Of a DNA stretch of 64,000 nucleotides, positions 1-8,392 are shown one piece after another. This DNA comes from an uncultured beta proteobacterium (GTDB lineage Bacteria; Pseudomonadota; Gammaproteobacteria; Burkholderiales; Burkholderiaceae_C): positions 1 through 64,000 of the forward strand of contig CAJCCO010000009.1 of assembly GCA_903960915.1 (NCBI GenBank), written 5' to 3'. The translations under genes and the position numbers were made by a program. Each line of letters begins with the position of its first letter. Position 1 is the stretch's first letter. A model generated the notes under the pieces. That model made no database searches. It was not told the origin of the DNA and worked only from the letters and a program-made list of their open reading frames with translations.

Positions 1-924
1 GCCACCAACTGGGTCTGGATCATTGGCCGCATTCTGGTGGACGGCCAGAACGATGTGCCGGTGGTCAATGCCTTGCAAGACCAGTTCCGTATTCAAACCT
101 TGAGCGACTGGAGCCACCAGGACAGCACCACCGTTCCTCAAGAAAATCAAGCTAGCCCAGCACGCCGCTTTGATGCCCAGTTTGATCCCCGTGCTCCGCT
201 CACGTCCGAGCGCTTTCGCACCATGGTGAATGACGCCTTGCGCAGCTGCCCCGCCCAAGCTGGTGATGCGCTGCTGCTGGCCCAGTTTGAAGCGGTAGGC
301 ATTGGCGCCAACCAAGACGCGGGGCTCGCGCCCGAGGTACAAGCGGCCTTGGCACAGGCTGTTGGCAGTGTGCAAGCACTGGTGCAAAGTCATGAGAGCC
401 ACGTGTTTGGAAAAGCAGTGACGCAGACCGCACAGCAGGCCTGGAAACTACCGGACTATCTGGGGGACAGCTTTGGCACCCATTTGCTACGCCGAGCCTT
501 TGTGGCACGACAAGGTATTGGTCAACTCACCACCGACGAGGCCGCCTACCTGCGCTGCGAGGTGGATGCTGACGGCGCGCTGCTCAATGGCGCTCACACC
601 TACACCCTGCACTTTGCCCCAGGCGAGCTCCCGCCTGTGGACGCCTTTTGGTCGATCACGCTCTACCGCTACAGCGATTATTTTTTAGTGGCCAACCCCA
701 TAGAGCGTTATTCAGTGGGCGATCGCACGGCCGGTCTGGTGCGCGATGACGACGGGGGGCTGACGTTGACCCTGGCTGCCCATGCACCGCTGGATGCGAA
801 GGCGCGCGCCAACTGGCTCCCTAGTTGCGACGATGATTATTTCTTGTGTTTGCGCGCCTACCTGCCGCGTTCAAACCTGCTCAACGGCGACTACTTGCTG
901 CCTACCCCCCAACGACTCTTTTAA
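1..924 (+). CDS. DUF1254/DUF1214 domain protein, 5' end outside window
   Basis: The reading frame is open from the first base, so the true start lies upstream; the visible 307 codons are the C-terminal part. The start of the visible part (ATNWVWIIGRILVDGQNDV, then NALQDQF) is typical of the end of a DUF1254 domain. The end, with an FWSITLY stretch and ANWLPS followed by a closing PTPQRLF, is typical of DUF1214. These paired domains occur in secreted or envelope proteins whose reaction is not established. The gene stops 7 bases before the GST gene, so the two may be cotranscribed. The family call is firm; the function is unknown. Confidence 0.8.
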   Translation, partial: ATNWVWIIGRILVDGQNDVPVVNALQDQFRIQTLSDWSHQDSTTVPQENQASPARRFDAQFDPRAPLTSERFRTMVNDALRSCPAQAGDALLLAQFEAVGIGANQDAGLAPEVQAALAQAVGSVQALVQSHESHVFGKAVTQTAQQAWKLPDYLGDSFGTHLLRRAFVARQGIGQLTTDEAAYLRCEVDADGALLNGAHTYTLHFAPGELPPVDAFWSITLYRYSDYFLVANPIERYSVGDRTAGLVRDDDGGLTLTLAAHAPLDAKARANWLPSCDDDYFLCLRAYLPRSNLLNGDYLLPTPQRLF

Positions 925-931
925 ATAGCCC

Positions 932-1987
932 ATGACCACTTCCAACCCCTACCGACTCCTAGGCGGACCTGGCTCCCCTTACTCGCTGAAAATGCGCGCT
1001 CTGCTGCGCTACCGCCGTTTGCCGCACCACTGGATTGTTCCAAACTCTTACCTCGGTACAGGGGGTGAACTGCAACAGGCTGGCAAAAAAATTATTCCTG
1101 TCTTGCAATATCCGCAAGGCAGTTACTGGGCCGACTCCACACCGCTTGCCTACGACCTCGAAAGGCGCCATCCGACAGAGCGATCCATCCTGCCGTCTGA
1201 TCCGGCACAGGCCTTTCTGAGCCTGCTGATTGAGGACATGGCCGATGAGGTCATGTGCCTGATGATGTTTGAGCGGCGCTGGGGGAGCGAGACAGACCTG
1301 CAGTTTTGCGCCCGCCGCCAGTTGTCGGGGTGGCTATCCCCGATGCCGAAAGATGCATTTGAAACCCATGTGAGCAACTTCATCGGACGCCAGACTCGGA
1401 TACGCGGAAAATTAGCGGGCGCCTCGCAGCAGGCCCTGCTGCATGCCCTATTTCCAGAAATCATTGGGGCGCTTGAGTACATGTTGGAAACGTCACTATT
1501 TCTATTTGGGTCGCGCCCCAGTCTGGCTGATTTTGGTCTGTACGGACAACTCAGCCAGTGCGCCATAGACCCTAGTATGAGCCAGCAATTCAAGCTATTG
1601 GCACCGCGCGCCTTCCAATGGGTTCAGACGATGGACGATGCCTCAGGCATAGATGGCCACTGGTCTCCCGACTGGCAACAAATGCCCTGGCTGCCGAGTT
1701 TGCTGCGCATCGTGGGCGAGGTACACCTCCCGCTGCTCATGGCCCAGGTCCATGCCTTGCAAGACGGCCAGCGAGAATTTTCTACCCAAGTGCGCGGCCA
1801 CACCTGGCAGGCCAAAGTAGACCCCTATAAATTGAAATGTTTGGCTTGGCTGCGCCATGCCTGGGCCGCGTTACCGGCTGCTAGCCAAGCACAACTCACG
1901 CCCATTCTCCAAGACACGTCTTGCTGGCAGGCGCTGCAAGCTGATGGGCTGGACTTATCAGCGGCTGGGGAGATGCGGCCAAATTAA
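932..1987 (+). CDS. Glutathione S-transferase family protein
   Basis: A 351-residue protein. The N-terminus (GGPGSPYSLKMRALLRYRR, about residues 11-29) is a thioredoxin-fold GST domain with an SPYS motif where classical GSTs carry their catalytic Ser/Cys region. An all-helical C-terminal domain follows (SLFLFGSRPSLADFGLYGQL, about residues 188-207). It is longer than the usual 200-230 residues because of about 120 extra C-terminal residues, as in some Omega/Xi-like bacterial GSTs. It follows the DUF1254/1214 gene by 7 bp. The substrate cannot be inferred. Confidence 0.8.
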   Translation: MTTSNPYRLLGGPGSPYSLKMRALLRYRRLPHHWIVPNSYLGTGGELQQAGKKIIPVLQYPQGSYWADSTPLAYDLERRHPTERSILPSDPAQAFLSLLIEDMADEVMCLMMFERRWGSETDLQFCARRQLSGWLSPMPKDAFETHVSNFIGRQTRIRGKLAGASQQALLHALFPEIIGALEYMLETSLFLFGSRPSLADFGLYGQLSQCAIDPSMSQQFKLLAPRAFQWVQTMDDASGIDGHWSPDWQQMPWLPSLLRIVGEVHLPLLMAQVHALQDGQREFSTQVRGHTWQAKVDPYKLKCLAWLRHAWAALPAASQAQLTPILQDTSCWQALQADGLDLSAAGEMRPN

Positions 1988-2002
1988 GCAGCGCGGTACG
2001 CT

Positions 2003-2920
2003 TCAACGGTGCGCCCGGATCGACGCCAGAATGCCCAGGGTAAAAAACGCGCAGGCCAGCAGCGGCCAGGCGGTGGGCCACTGGCCGTCCAAGGCGTAGG
2101 AATAGGTCAGCGCGAACAAGGTCTCGCTCACAATCAACTGGCCGCACAGGCTGGGGCTGAGGCGCTGGCTGGCCAGGTTCCAGAAAATAGTGGCCGCCCA
2201 GGCCGAGCCAATACCGGTGGCCACGCAAATCAGGGCCGAGCGGCCAATGCCTTCGAGTGCCATCAACACACCCAACGAGGAGCCCGCCCCCCACCACAGC
2301 AAAACGGCGCCCACGCCGGTTGCAATGCCCAGCCAGTTGGCCCAGACCGTGGCATTGACCTCGGGGTGGCGTTTGAGCCAGGCGGCGTTGAGCAGGGTAA
2401 AAGCCGTCCAGCACAAGGTGGCGGCCACCGCCATCAGCACACCACGCAGCAAGTCTGGCGCCTGCACCAGCGTGTTCGCCAGCGCTTCAGGGGGCAGGCT
2501 GTCGCGGGAGACCGACACCGCCATCAGCACCAGACCTGCAGTGGTGAGCATCAAGCCCATCACCAGCGACGACCACTTAAGCCCCAGCGGTTTCCCCAGC
2601 AACATGACCCAGATGGGAACGGTGCCAATGATGAGCGAAGGCATTTCGGTGCCCGCGTCTTGAATGGCCATGACCAGCAGCAGGTAGTAACCGGTAAAAC
2701 CCAGCAGGCTCATGCCCAGCGCCATGAAGGCCTGCGGCCAGGTTGGCAGGCGCTGGCTGCGCCCGGCCAGCACCATCATCAGGGCGGCAAACAAGCCGTA
2801 GCTTATAAAACGGCCCGCCGCCAGGTCGACCGAGGACAAACCCGGCGTCATGCGGGGCGCCACAAACACCAGGCCCCACAAGGCGCCCGCGGCCAGACCG
2901 GCCGCAATGCCGGTCAACAT
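2003..2920 (-). CDS. EamA/DMT-family transporter
   Basis: A 305-residue integral membrane protein with about ten hydrophobic segments in two EamA halves (MLTGIAAGLAAGALWGLVFV at the N-terminus). The family exports amino acids, metabolites or drugs from the cytoplasm. The frame stays open to 3040, but the extra 40 residues are polar and unlike the family, so the ATG at 2920 is preferred; no strong Shine-Dalgarno sequence marks either start. The gene is convergent with the GST gene. The substrate is unknown. Confidence 0.75.
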   Translation of the reverse strand: MLTGIAAGLAAGALWGLVFVAPRMTPGLSSVDLAAGRFISYGLFAALMMVLAGRSQRLPTWPQAFMALGMSLLGFTGYYLLLVMAIQDAGTEMPSLIIGTVPIWVMLLGKPLGLKWSSLVMGLMLTTAGLVLMAVSVSRDSLPPEALANTLVQAPDLLRGVLMAVAATLCWTAFTLLNAAWLKRHPEVNATVWANWLGIATGVGAVLLWWGAGSSLGVLMALEGIGRSALICVATGIGSAWAATIFWNLASQRLSPSLCGQLIVSETLFALTYSYALDGQWPTAWPLLACAFFTLGILASIRAHR

Positions 2921-3065
2921 GCGGGCGCAAACGCCCAGCGGCCAAAGACGGCCAAGTCTGGAAAAATCATGCAGTCGGGCATCAGAAAAACCTTCAAAAA
3001 AACAGAGGGAAAGCCGGCCCGTCAGGACCAAGGGATTCACAGAATAAAATCAGCCGCTAAATCGG

Positions 3066-3088
3066 ATAAGCCAATAAGCCAATAAGCC
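3066..3088. repeat. Short tandem repeat, about 3 x AATAAGCC
   Basis: Nearly three consecutive copies of an 8-bp unit (ATAAGCC, AATAAGCC, AATAAGCC) lie between the divergent DMT transporter and ETF-QO genes. No gene or known element is associated; this may be a slippage product. Confidence 0.6.
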
Positions 3089-3148
3089 GATCGACCCGAA
3101 GCGGACCAGCCACCCCGGCATCCCTCCGATTATGAAACGAGACACAGC

Positions 3149-4840
3149 ATGACAAATCAGGAAATACTGGCCCAGTTCGGCCCGCGTGAAGCGATGGAAT
3201 ACGACGTGGTGGTGGTTGGCGGCGGCCCCGGCGGGCTGGCCACGGCGATTCACCTGAAGCAGCTCTCTGCCGCCAAGGGCCAGGACATCTCGGTGGTGGT
3301 GCTGGAAAAAGGCTCTGAGCCTGGCGCGCACATCCTGTCGGGCGCCATCATGGACCCCAAGGCCCTGACCGAGTTGTTCCCCAACTGGAAAGCCATGGGG
3401 GCGCCGCTGAACCAGCCGGTGCATGACGATGCCTATGTGATGCTGGGCGAGACCTCCGGCTTTCGCATTCCCAACATGTTTTTGCCCCCGTTTGCCAACA
3501 ACCACGGCAACTACATCATCAGCCTGGGCGCGCTGACCAAATGGATGGCCGAGCAGGCCGAGAGCCTGGGGGTTGAAATCTTCCCCGGTTTCACCGGCGC
3601 TGAAGTGCTTTACAACGAGAACGGCTCGGTCAAGGGCGTGGCCACTGGCAACATGGGCGTGGGCAAAGACGGCGAGCCGACCGAGAACTTCCAGCTGGGC
3701 ATGGAGTTGCTGGGCAAGTACACCGTGTTTGCCGAAGGCGCTCGCGGCCATCTGGGCAAGCAGCTCATTGCCAAATTCAAGCTTGACGAGGGCCGCGACC
3801 CACAAAGCTTTGGCTTAGGCATCAAAGAGCTGTGGGAAATTGACCCCAGCCGCCACAAGCCCGGCTTTGTGATGCACACCGCTGGTTGGCCCATGGAGCC
3901 TGACACCTATGGCGGCGCCTTTTTGTACCACCTGGAAGGCAACAAAGTGGCGCTGGGCTTTGTCACCGGCCTGGGCTACAGCAACCCTTACCTCAGCCCG
4001 TTTGAAGAATTCCAGCGTTGGAAAACCCACCCCAACGTGCGTTACTACTTTGAGAACGACAAGGGCGAAGTTACCGCCAAGCGCTTGTCCTACGGCGCGC
4101 GCGCCATCAACGCCAGCGGCATCAGCGCCCTGCCAAAAACCGTGTTCCCGGGGGGCGCACTGGTGGGCTGCAATGCCGGTTACCTCAATGTCAGCCGCAT
4201 CAAGGGCAGCCACGCCGCCATCAAAACCGGAATGCTGGCCGCACAGGCTGCGTATGAGGCGCTGGTAGCCGGGCGCCAGCACGACGAACTCAGCGCCTAC
4301 CCCGAGGCGTTTGAGAAAAGCTGGCTGCACACCGAGCTGAACAAAGACCGCAACTTCAAGAACTGGTTCAAGTACGGCCTGACCACCGCCACTTTGATGA
4401 ACGGCTTTGAGCAATTTGTGCTGCGCGGCAACATACCCTGGACGCTGCGCCGTGACAAACCCGACCACGCCTACCTCAAGCCCGCGGCTGAGTGCAAGCC
4501 CATCATTTACCCCAAGCCCGATGGCAAGCTGACCTTTGACCGCCTCTCCAGCGTCTTCATCAGCAACACCAACCACGAAGAGCAGCAACCCGCGCACTTG
4601 ACCTTGAAAGACGCCTCGGTGCCTGTGTCCATCAACCTGGCCAAGTACGCTGGTCCCGAGGCCCGCTACTGCCCGGCCGGGGTGTATGAGTACGTGAAGA
4701 ACGACGACAACACCGACCGCTTGCAGATCAATGCGCAAAACTGCGTGCACTGCAAAACCTGCGACATCAAAGACCCAACGCAAAACATCGTCTGGGTCAC
4801 CCCCGAAGGCGGCGGTGGCCCCAACTACGCCGGCATGTAA
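3149..4840 (+). CDS. Electron transfer flavoprotein-ubiquinone oxidoreductase
   Basis: A 563-residue ETF-QO, the usual length for the family. It passes electrons from reduced ETF (fed by acyl-CoA and other flavoprotein dehydrogenases) to ubiquinone at the inner membrane. The FAD-binding GGGPGG motif is at residues 24-29. The C-terminal domain carries the four cysteines of a single [4Fe-4S] cluster: C508 (YCPAGVYEY) and C532, C535 and C538 (CVHCKTC). The protein closes with the family-typical GGGGPNYAGM. The etfAB genes are not in the window. Confidence 0.95.
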   Translation: MTNQEILAQFGPREAMEYDVVVVGGGPGGLATAIHLKQLSAAKGQDISVVVLEKGSEPGAHILSGAIMDPKALTELFPNWKAMGAPLNQPVHDDAYVMLGETSGFRIPNMFLPPFANNHGNYIISLGALTKWMAEQAESLGVEIFPGFTGAEVLYNENGSVKGVATGNMGVGKDGEPTENFQLGMELLGKYTVFAEGARGHLGKQLIAKFKLDEGRDPQSFGLGIKELWEIDPSRHKPGFVMHTAGWPMEPDTYGGAFLYHLEGNKVALGFVTGLGYSNPYLSPFEEFQRWKTHPNVRYYFENDKGEVTAKRLSYGARAINASGISALPKTVFPGGALVGCNAGYLNVSRIKGSHAAIKTGMLAAQAAYEALVAGRQHDELSAYPEAFEKSWLHTELNKDRNFKNWFKYGLTTATLMNGFEQFVLRGNIPWTLRRDKPDHAYLKPAAECKPIIYPKPDGKLTFDRLSSVFISNTNHEEQQPAHLTLKDASVPVSINLAKYAGPEARYCPAGVYEYVKNDDNTDRLQINAQNCVHCKTCDIKDPTQNIVWVTPEGGGGPNYAGM

Positions 4841-4907
4841 GCGCTTAACCCGGCGCGGCCACCACGCAGGTGTTGGCCGTGCCCGTTACTTTTCTTGAGA
4901 AACCCCC

Positions 4908-5279
4908 ATGATCAAATTCACCCACGAGCACATCTGGATCCAGCCTGACCAGGACGACCCGTCTGTCATGACGGTCGGTATCACGCCGCACGCCCAAGAT
5001 GCGCTGGGCGATGTGGTGTTTGTGGACCTGCCCGCCGTGGGCAAACACTTTGAGGCCAATGAGGTGGCGGGTGTGGTGGAATCGGTCAAAGCCGCCTCCG
5101 ACCTGTTCATGCCCGTGGCCGGCGAGATCGTGGCGGTCAACGAAACCTTGCGCGCCGACCCGGCGCTGGCCAACTCCGACCCCTTTGGCGCGGGCTGGTT
5201 CTTCAAGGTACGCACCCAACAGCCACAAGCGCTTGACGCGCTGATGGACGAGGCCTCTTACGCCGCTTTCGCCAGCTAA
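4908..5279 (+). CDS. gcvH: Glycine cleavage system H protein
   Basis: A 123-residue lipoyl carrier that shuttles the aminomethyl group between the P, T and L proteins of the glycine cleavage system. The lipoylation site is K61 in VVESVKAASD. Length and fold pattern (GITPHAQDALGDVVFVDLP) are standard. It lies 67 bp after ETF-QO. Neither gcvT nor gcvP is adjacent, so this is either a dispersed member of the system or an extra copy; that cannot be decided from the window. Confidence 0.9.
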   Translation: MIKFTHEHIWIQPDQDDPSVMTVGITPHAQDALGDVVFVDLPAVGKHFEANEVAGVVESVKAASDLFMPVAGEIVAVNETLRADPALANSDPFGAGWFFKVRTQQPQALDALMDEASYAAFAS

Positions 5280-5359
5280 GGGCTGGCCTGGCGCGGGAAA
5301 CACAGCCCCAGGAAGAACAGCCGTGGCGCAGCGTCTGAATCTTTCATTAAACTAAGTCC

Positions 5360-6481
5360 ATGAACCTTCAACTCTCAGGTATTCGGGGCGCGCTGGTGCG
5401 CATGTCGTGCGACACCCTGGAGCCCAGCTTGTCTTTTTTTGTGCAAAGCCTGGGCTTTCGCATTGAGGCCATCTACCCCGCCGACAGCCCCAGCACGGCC
5501 ATCTTGTCTGGCCATGGGCTGGGCATTGAGCTGGTCGGCGGCACTGCCGATGGCGTGCAAAGCTTGAGCTTGCTGTGTGACAACCCGAACGAGGTGGCGC
5601 AAGGCGCCCGCGAACTGATTGCCCCCAATGGCGTGCGCATTCAACTGGCCTGGGCCGACCCGCCCATGCAACTGCCCGAAACCCAACAGGCCCTGGTCAT
5701 CAACCACGCCAATGCAGAGGCCACCTGGAGCGTTGGGCGTGCCGGTCTGCGCTACCGCGACCTGTTGCCCCAACGCCATGGCGGCGCCTTCATTGCCTCG
5801 CACATCCGTATTCTGGAAGGCGGGCTGGTGCCGGACTATGTGCATTTCCATAAGATCCGGTTCCAGATGATTTTTTGCCGCAAAGGCTGGGTCCGGGTGG
5901 TCTATGAAGGCCAGGGCGAACCCTTCCTCATGCACGCCGGTGACTGCGTGCTGCAGCCGCCCATGATTCGTCACCGGGTGCTGGAAAGCTCTGCCGGCGC
6001 CGAGGTGGTGGAGATTGGCAGCCCCGCCAAGCACATCACCATTGCCGACCACCAGATGCCCCTGCCCAACGCCCCGCTCCCACCCGAGCACGACTTCGGC
6101 GGCCAACGCTTTGTGTTCAACCAGGCAGACAAGGCCACCTGGCAGCCGTGGCGCCTGCCAGGCTTTCGGGTGCGCGATACCGGCATTGGCGCGGCCACCG
6201 CCGGCCTGGCTGGGGCGCGCGTGGTGCGCTTTGTCAAGCCTGGGGAGCTAACTACACAAGTCTCGGCGCAGCAACACGCCACCGAGTTCTGCTTTTATTT
6301 TGTGCTGGCCGGTCAACTCACCCTGAGCTTGGGCGACGCCAGCCACGTGCTGCAGGCGGACGACAGCGTCACCCTGCCCGGTGGCCAACGCTACGCCTTT
6401 ACCGCGTGCTCTGACGATCTGGAGTTGTTGGAGGTGACGCTGCCCGACACCTTTGATACCCGCCTAGAGGCCCTAGCCTAG
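5360..6481 (+). CDS. VOC-like and double-cupin fusion protein
   Basis: A 373-residue soluble protein of three apparent parts. Residues about 8-110 look like a glyoxalase/VOC half (a paired beta-alpha-beta pattern around FFVQSLGFRIEAIYP). Residues about 130-240 form a cupin with histidine-bearing strand HFHKIRFQMIFCRKGWVRVV. Residues about 290-370 form a second cupin (ATEFCFYFVLAGQLTLSLGD). Cupins commonly bind a metal and act as dioxygenases, isomerases or sensors; the reaction here is unknown. The last 9 bases overlap the end of the convergent SDR gene. Confidence 0.65.
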   Translation: MNLQLSGIRGALVRMSCDTLEPSLSFFVQSLGFRIEAIYPADSPSTAILSGHGLGIELVGGTADGVQSLSLLCDNPNEVAQGARELIAPNGVRIQLAWADPPMQLPETQQALVINHANAEATWSVGRAGLRYRDLLPQRHGGAFIASHIRILEGGLVPDYVHFHKIRFQMIFCRKGWVRVVYEGQGEPFLMHAGDCVLQPPMIRHRVLESSAGAEVVEIGSPAKHITIADHQMPLPNAPLPPEHDFGGQRFVFNQADKATWQPWRLPGFRVRDTGIGAATAGLAGARVVRFVKPGELTTQVSAQQHATEFCFYFVLAGQLTLSLGDASHVLQADDSVTLPGGQRYAFTACSDDLELLEVTLPDTFDTRLEALA

Positions 6482-7381
6482 CTGGTTCATGGCCTTGCTC
6501 ACCTCCAGCGTACCCTGCGCGGCACCGCTGGCGGGCACGGTCTCTCCGGTGCGGTCAGTCACCTGGGCCAATTGCTCGGCCAGGCGCTCAGGCGCCAGCA
6601 CATCGGTGCCCACCCAGACGCCTTGCGTCATAGTGATGTGGGCGGCCTCAAACGAACCAGCCCCGGCGCACAGAATAGTGCGGGTGGGCGCGTCTTGTGC
6701 GGCCAACACCAGCATGGCGGGCACCACGGCTTCGGGCTGCAGGGCCGCCAACACGGCCTCGGGCATCAGGCCTTCGGTCATACGGGTGGCCGCAGTCGGC
6801 GCCAGGCAGTTCACGCGGATGTCGTTCTTGGCCCCTTCAAGCGCCAGGGTTTGCATCAAACCCACCAGCGCCATCTTGGCCGCACCGTAATTGGACTGGC
6901 CAAAGTTGCCGTAGAGGCCGCTGGATGACGTGGTCATCACAATGCGGCCGTATTTCTGCGCATTCATCAGTGCCCAAACCGCCTTGGTGCAATGCACCGC
7001 GCCCATCAGGTGCACGTCCACCACCAGCTCAAAGTCGGCCAACTCCATCTTGGAGAAGGTTTTGTCGCGCAGGATGCCTGCGTTGTTGACCAGAATATCG
7101 ACCCGGCCCCAGGCCTCTACCGCCTGCTGCACCATGGCCTGCACGGCCACAAAGTCGGTCACCGAGGCGCCATTGGCCAGGGCCTCTCCTCCGGCGGCAC
7201 GAATTTCATCCACCACCGCTTGTGCTGCGGTAACTGAGCCGCCCGAGCCATCGCGCGCACCACCCAGGTCATTGACCAGCACCTTGGCGCCACGTGCCGC
7301 CAGCGCCAGCGCGTGCTGACGCCCCAAACCACCGCCTGCGCCGGTCACGATGGCAACACGGCCCTTGAAATCTATCGTCAT
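6473..7381 (-). CDS. SDR-family hydroxyacyl-CoA dehydrogenase-like oxidoreductase
   Basis: A 302-residue classical short-chain dehydrogenase. It has the cofactor motif TGAGGGLGRQHA near residue 14, the structural VNNAGILRDKTF, and the catalytic Ser/Tyr/Lys triad in TSSSGLYGNFGQSNYGAAK. The insert LVNDLGGARDGSGGS after the second strand is typical of the (3R)-hydroxyacyl-CoA dehydrogenase domain of multifunctional beta-oxidation enzymes. NAD(P)-dependent oxidation of 3-hydroxyacyl-CoA is therefore the likely reaction. It is divergent from the Nudix gene. Confidence 0.8.
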   Translation of the reverse strand: MTIDFKGRVAIVTGAGGGLGRQHALALAARGAKVLVNDLGGARDGSGGSVTAAQAVVDEIRAAGGEALANGASVTDFVAVQAMVQQAVEAWGRVDILVNNAGILRDKTFSKMELADFELVVDVHLMGAVHCTKAVWALMNAQKYGRIVMTTSSSGLYGNFGQSNYGAAKMALVGLMQTLALEGAKNDIRVNCLAPTAATRMTEGLMPEAVLAALQPEAVVPAMLVLAAQDAPTRTILCAGAGSFEAAHITMTQGVWVGTDVLAPERLAEQLAQVTDRTGETVPASGAAQGTLEVSKAMNQLG

Positions 7382-7486
7382 GCTGTTCTTTCTGAAATAT
7401 GGGTGACAAAGGGAGCGCAGGGACTCTGCTAGTCTCCTGCGACAAGCAGCTACTTTAATTCACGGCCCATGGCCTGAAAGTCACCC

Positions 7487-8362
7487 ATGGAACTCAACAC
7501 AGAAATCATCCACACCCCACCCCGCGACGCCGCTACGGTGGTGATGTTGCGCGATGGCAGCCAGGGCCTGGAGGTTTTTCTGGTGAAACGCCACGGCTTG
7601 TCCGATGTTTTGGGTGGCGCCTATGTCTTTCCCGGCGGCAAGGTGGACGCCGCCGATGCCCACCCCGACCTGCAAGCGCGGCTGGACCAGCCAGCCCAGG
7701 CCCTGCACGCCAGCTTGAACGAGCCGGCCTTGTCGCACCTCACTGCAGCCAGCCTGTTTGTGGCGGCGGTGCGCGAGGCATTTGAAGAATCCGGCATTTT
7801 GTTTGCCCACCAAGCCGAAGCAGCCACCACCGCCCAGGCCAGCGCCCTGCTGCGCGAAGGGCTGGGCTTTGAGGCCGTGTTGCAACGCCTGGGCCTGCAA
7901 CTGCAAACCCGCAGCATCCTGCCCTGGTCGCGCTGGATCACGCCCAAGCAACCCGCCGTCATGAGCAAGCGCTTTGACACCCGCTTTTTTGTGGCCGCCG
8001 TGCCGGCGCACCAGACCGCGCAGCACGACAATTTTGAAGCCACCGAGAGCGCCTGGCTGGCCCCGCGCACGGCGCTGGCGCAGTACTGGGATCGGCAGAT
8101 TGAACTGGCGCCCCCTCAAATCATGAGCCTGATCCACCTGGCCCGCCATGCCACCGTGCACAGCGTGCTGGACGCGGCGCGGCGCCAACCGCCGCCCGTG
8201 ATTGCGCCAGAACCTTTTCGCAACGACCAGGAGCTGATACTGTGCTACCCCGGCGATGAGCGCCATTCGGTGCGTGAACAAGCCCTGCCCGGCCCCACGC
8301 GGCTGATTCACCGCAACCAGCGCTTTGAGCCGCAGGACGGCTTTGAGGCCTTGTTTATTTAG
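7487..8362 (+). CDS. Nudix hydrolase, NUDT19-like
   Basis: A 291-residue Nudix protein. The motif is split: GGAYVFPGGKVDAADA (about residues 44-59) supplies the first part, and the catalytic AVREAFEESGILF (about residues 92-104) follows after an insertion of roughly 30 residues. Such an insertion is seen in the NUDT7/NUDT19-type CoA/nucleoside-diphosphate hydrolases, which suggests acyl-CoA or a related substrate. It starts at the ATG near the centre of a 105-bp divergent gap with the SDR gene. Confidence 0.8.
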   Translation: MELNTEIIHTPPRDAATVVMLRDGSQGLEVFLVKRHGLSDVLGGAYVFPGGKVDAADAHPDLQARLDQPAQALHASLNEPALSHLTAASLFVAAVREAFEESGILFAHQAEAATTAQASALLREGLGFEAVLQRLGLQLQTRSILPWSRWITPKQPAVMSKRFDTRFFVAAVPAHQTAQHDNFEATESAWLAPRTALAQYWDRQIELAPPQIMSLIHLARHATVHSVLDAARRQPPPVIAPEPFRNDQELILCYPGDERHSVREQALPGPTRLIHRNQRFEPQDGFEALFI

Positions 8363-8392
8363 GGCCGAATTTCCTTTACCCCGTGCAGCGTT

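Noticed and set aside
2009-3085. Long plus-strand frame of 358 codons opposite the DMT transporter
   Set aside because: Its composition (Gln/His/Arg-rich, no fold pattern) is that of an antisense shadow of the transporter gene.
3815-4783. Minus-strand frame of 322 codons inside ETF-QO
   Set aside because: Antisense shadow of a strongly recognised gene; no family features.
4841-4907. Glycine riboswitch before gcvH
   Set aside because: The 67-bp gap is too short and lacks the conserved aptamer segments.
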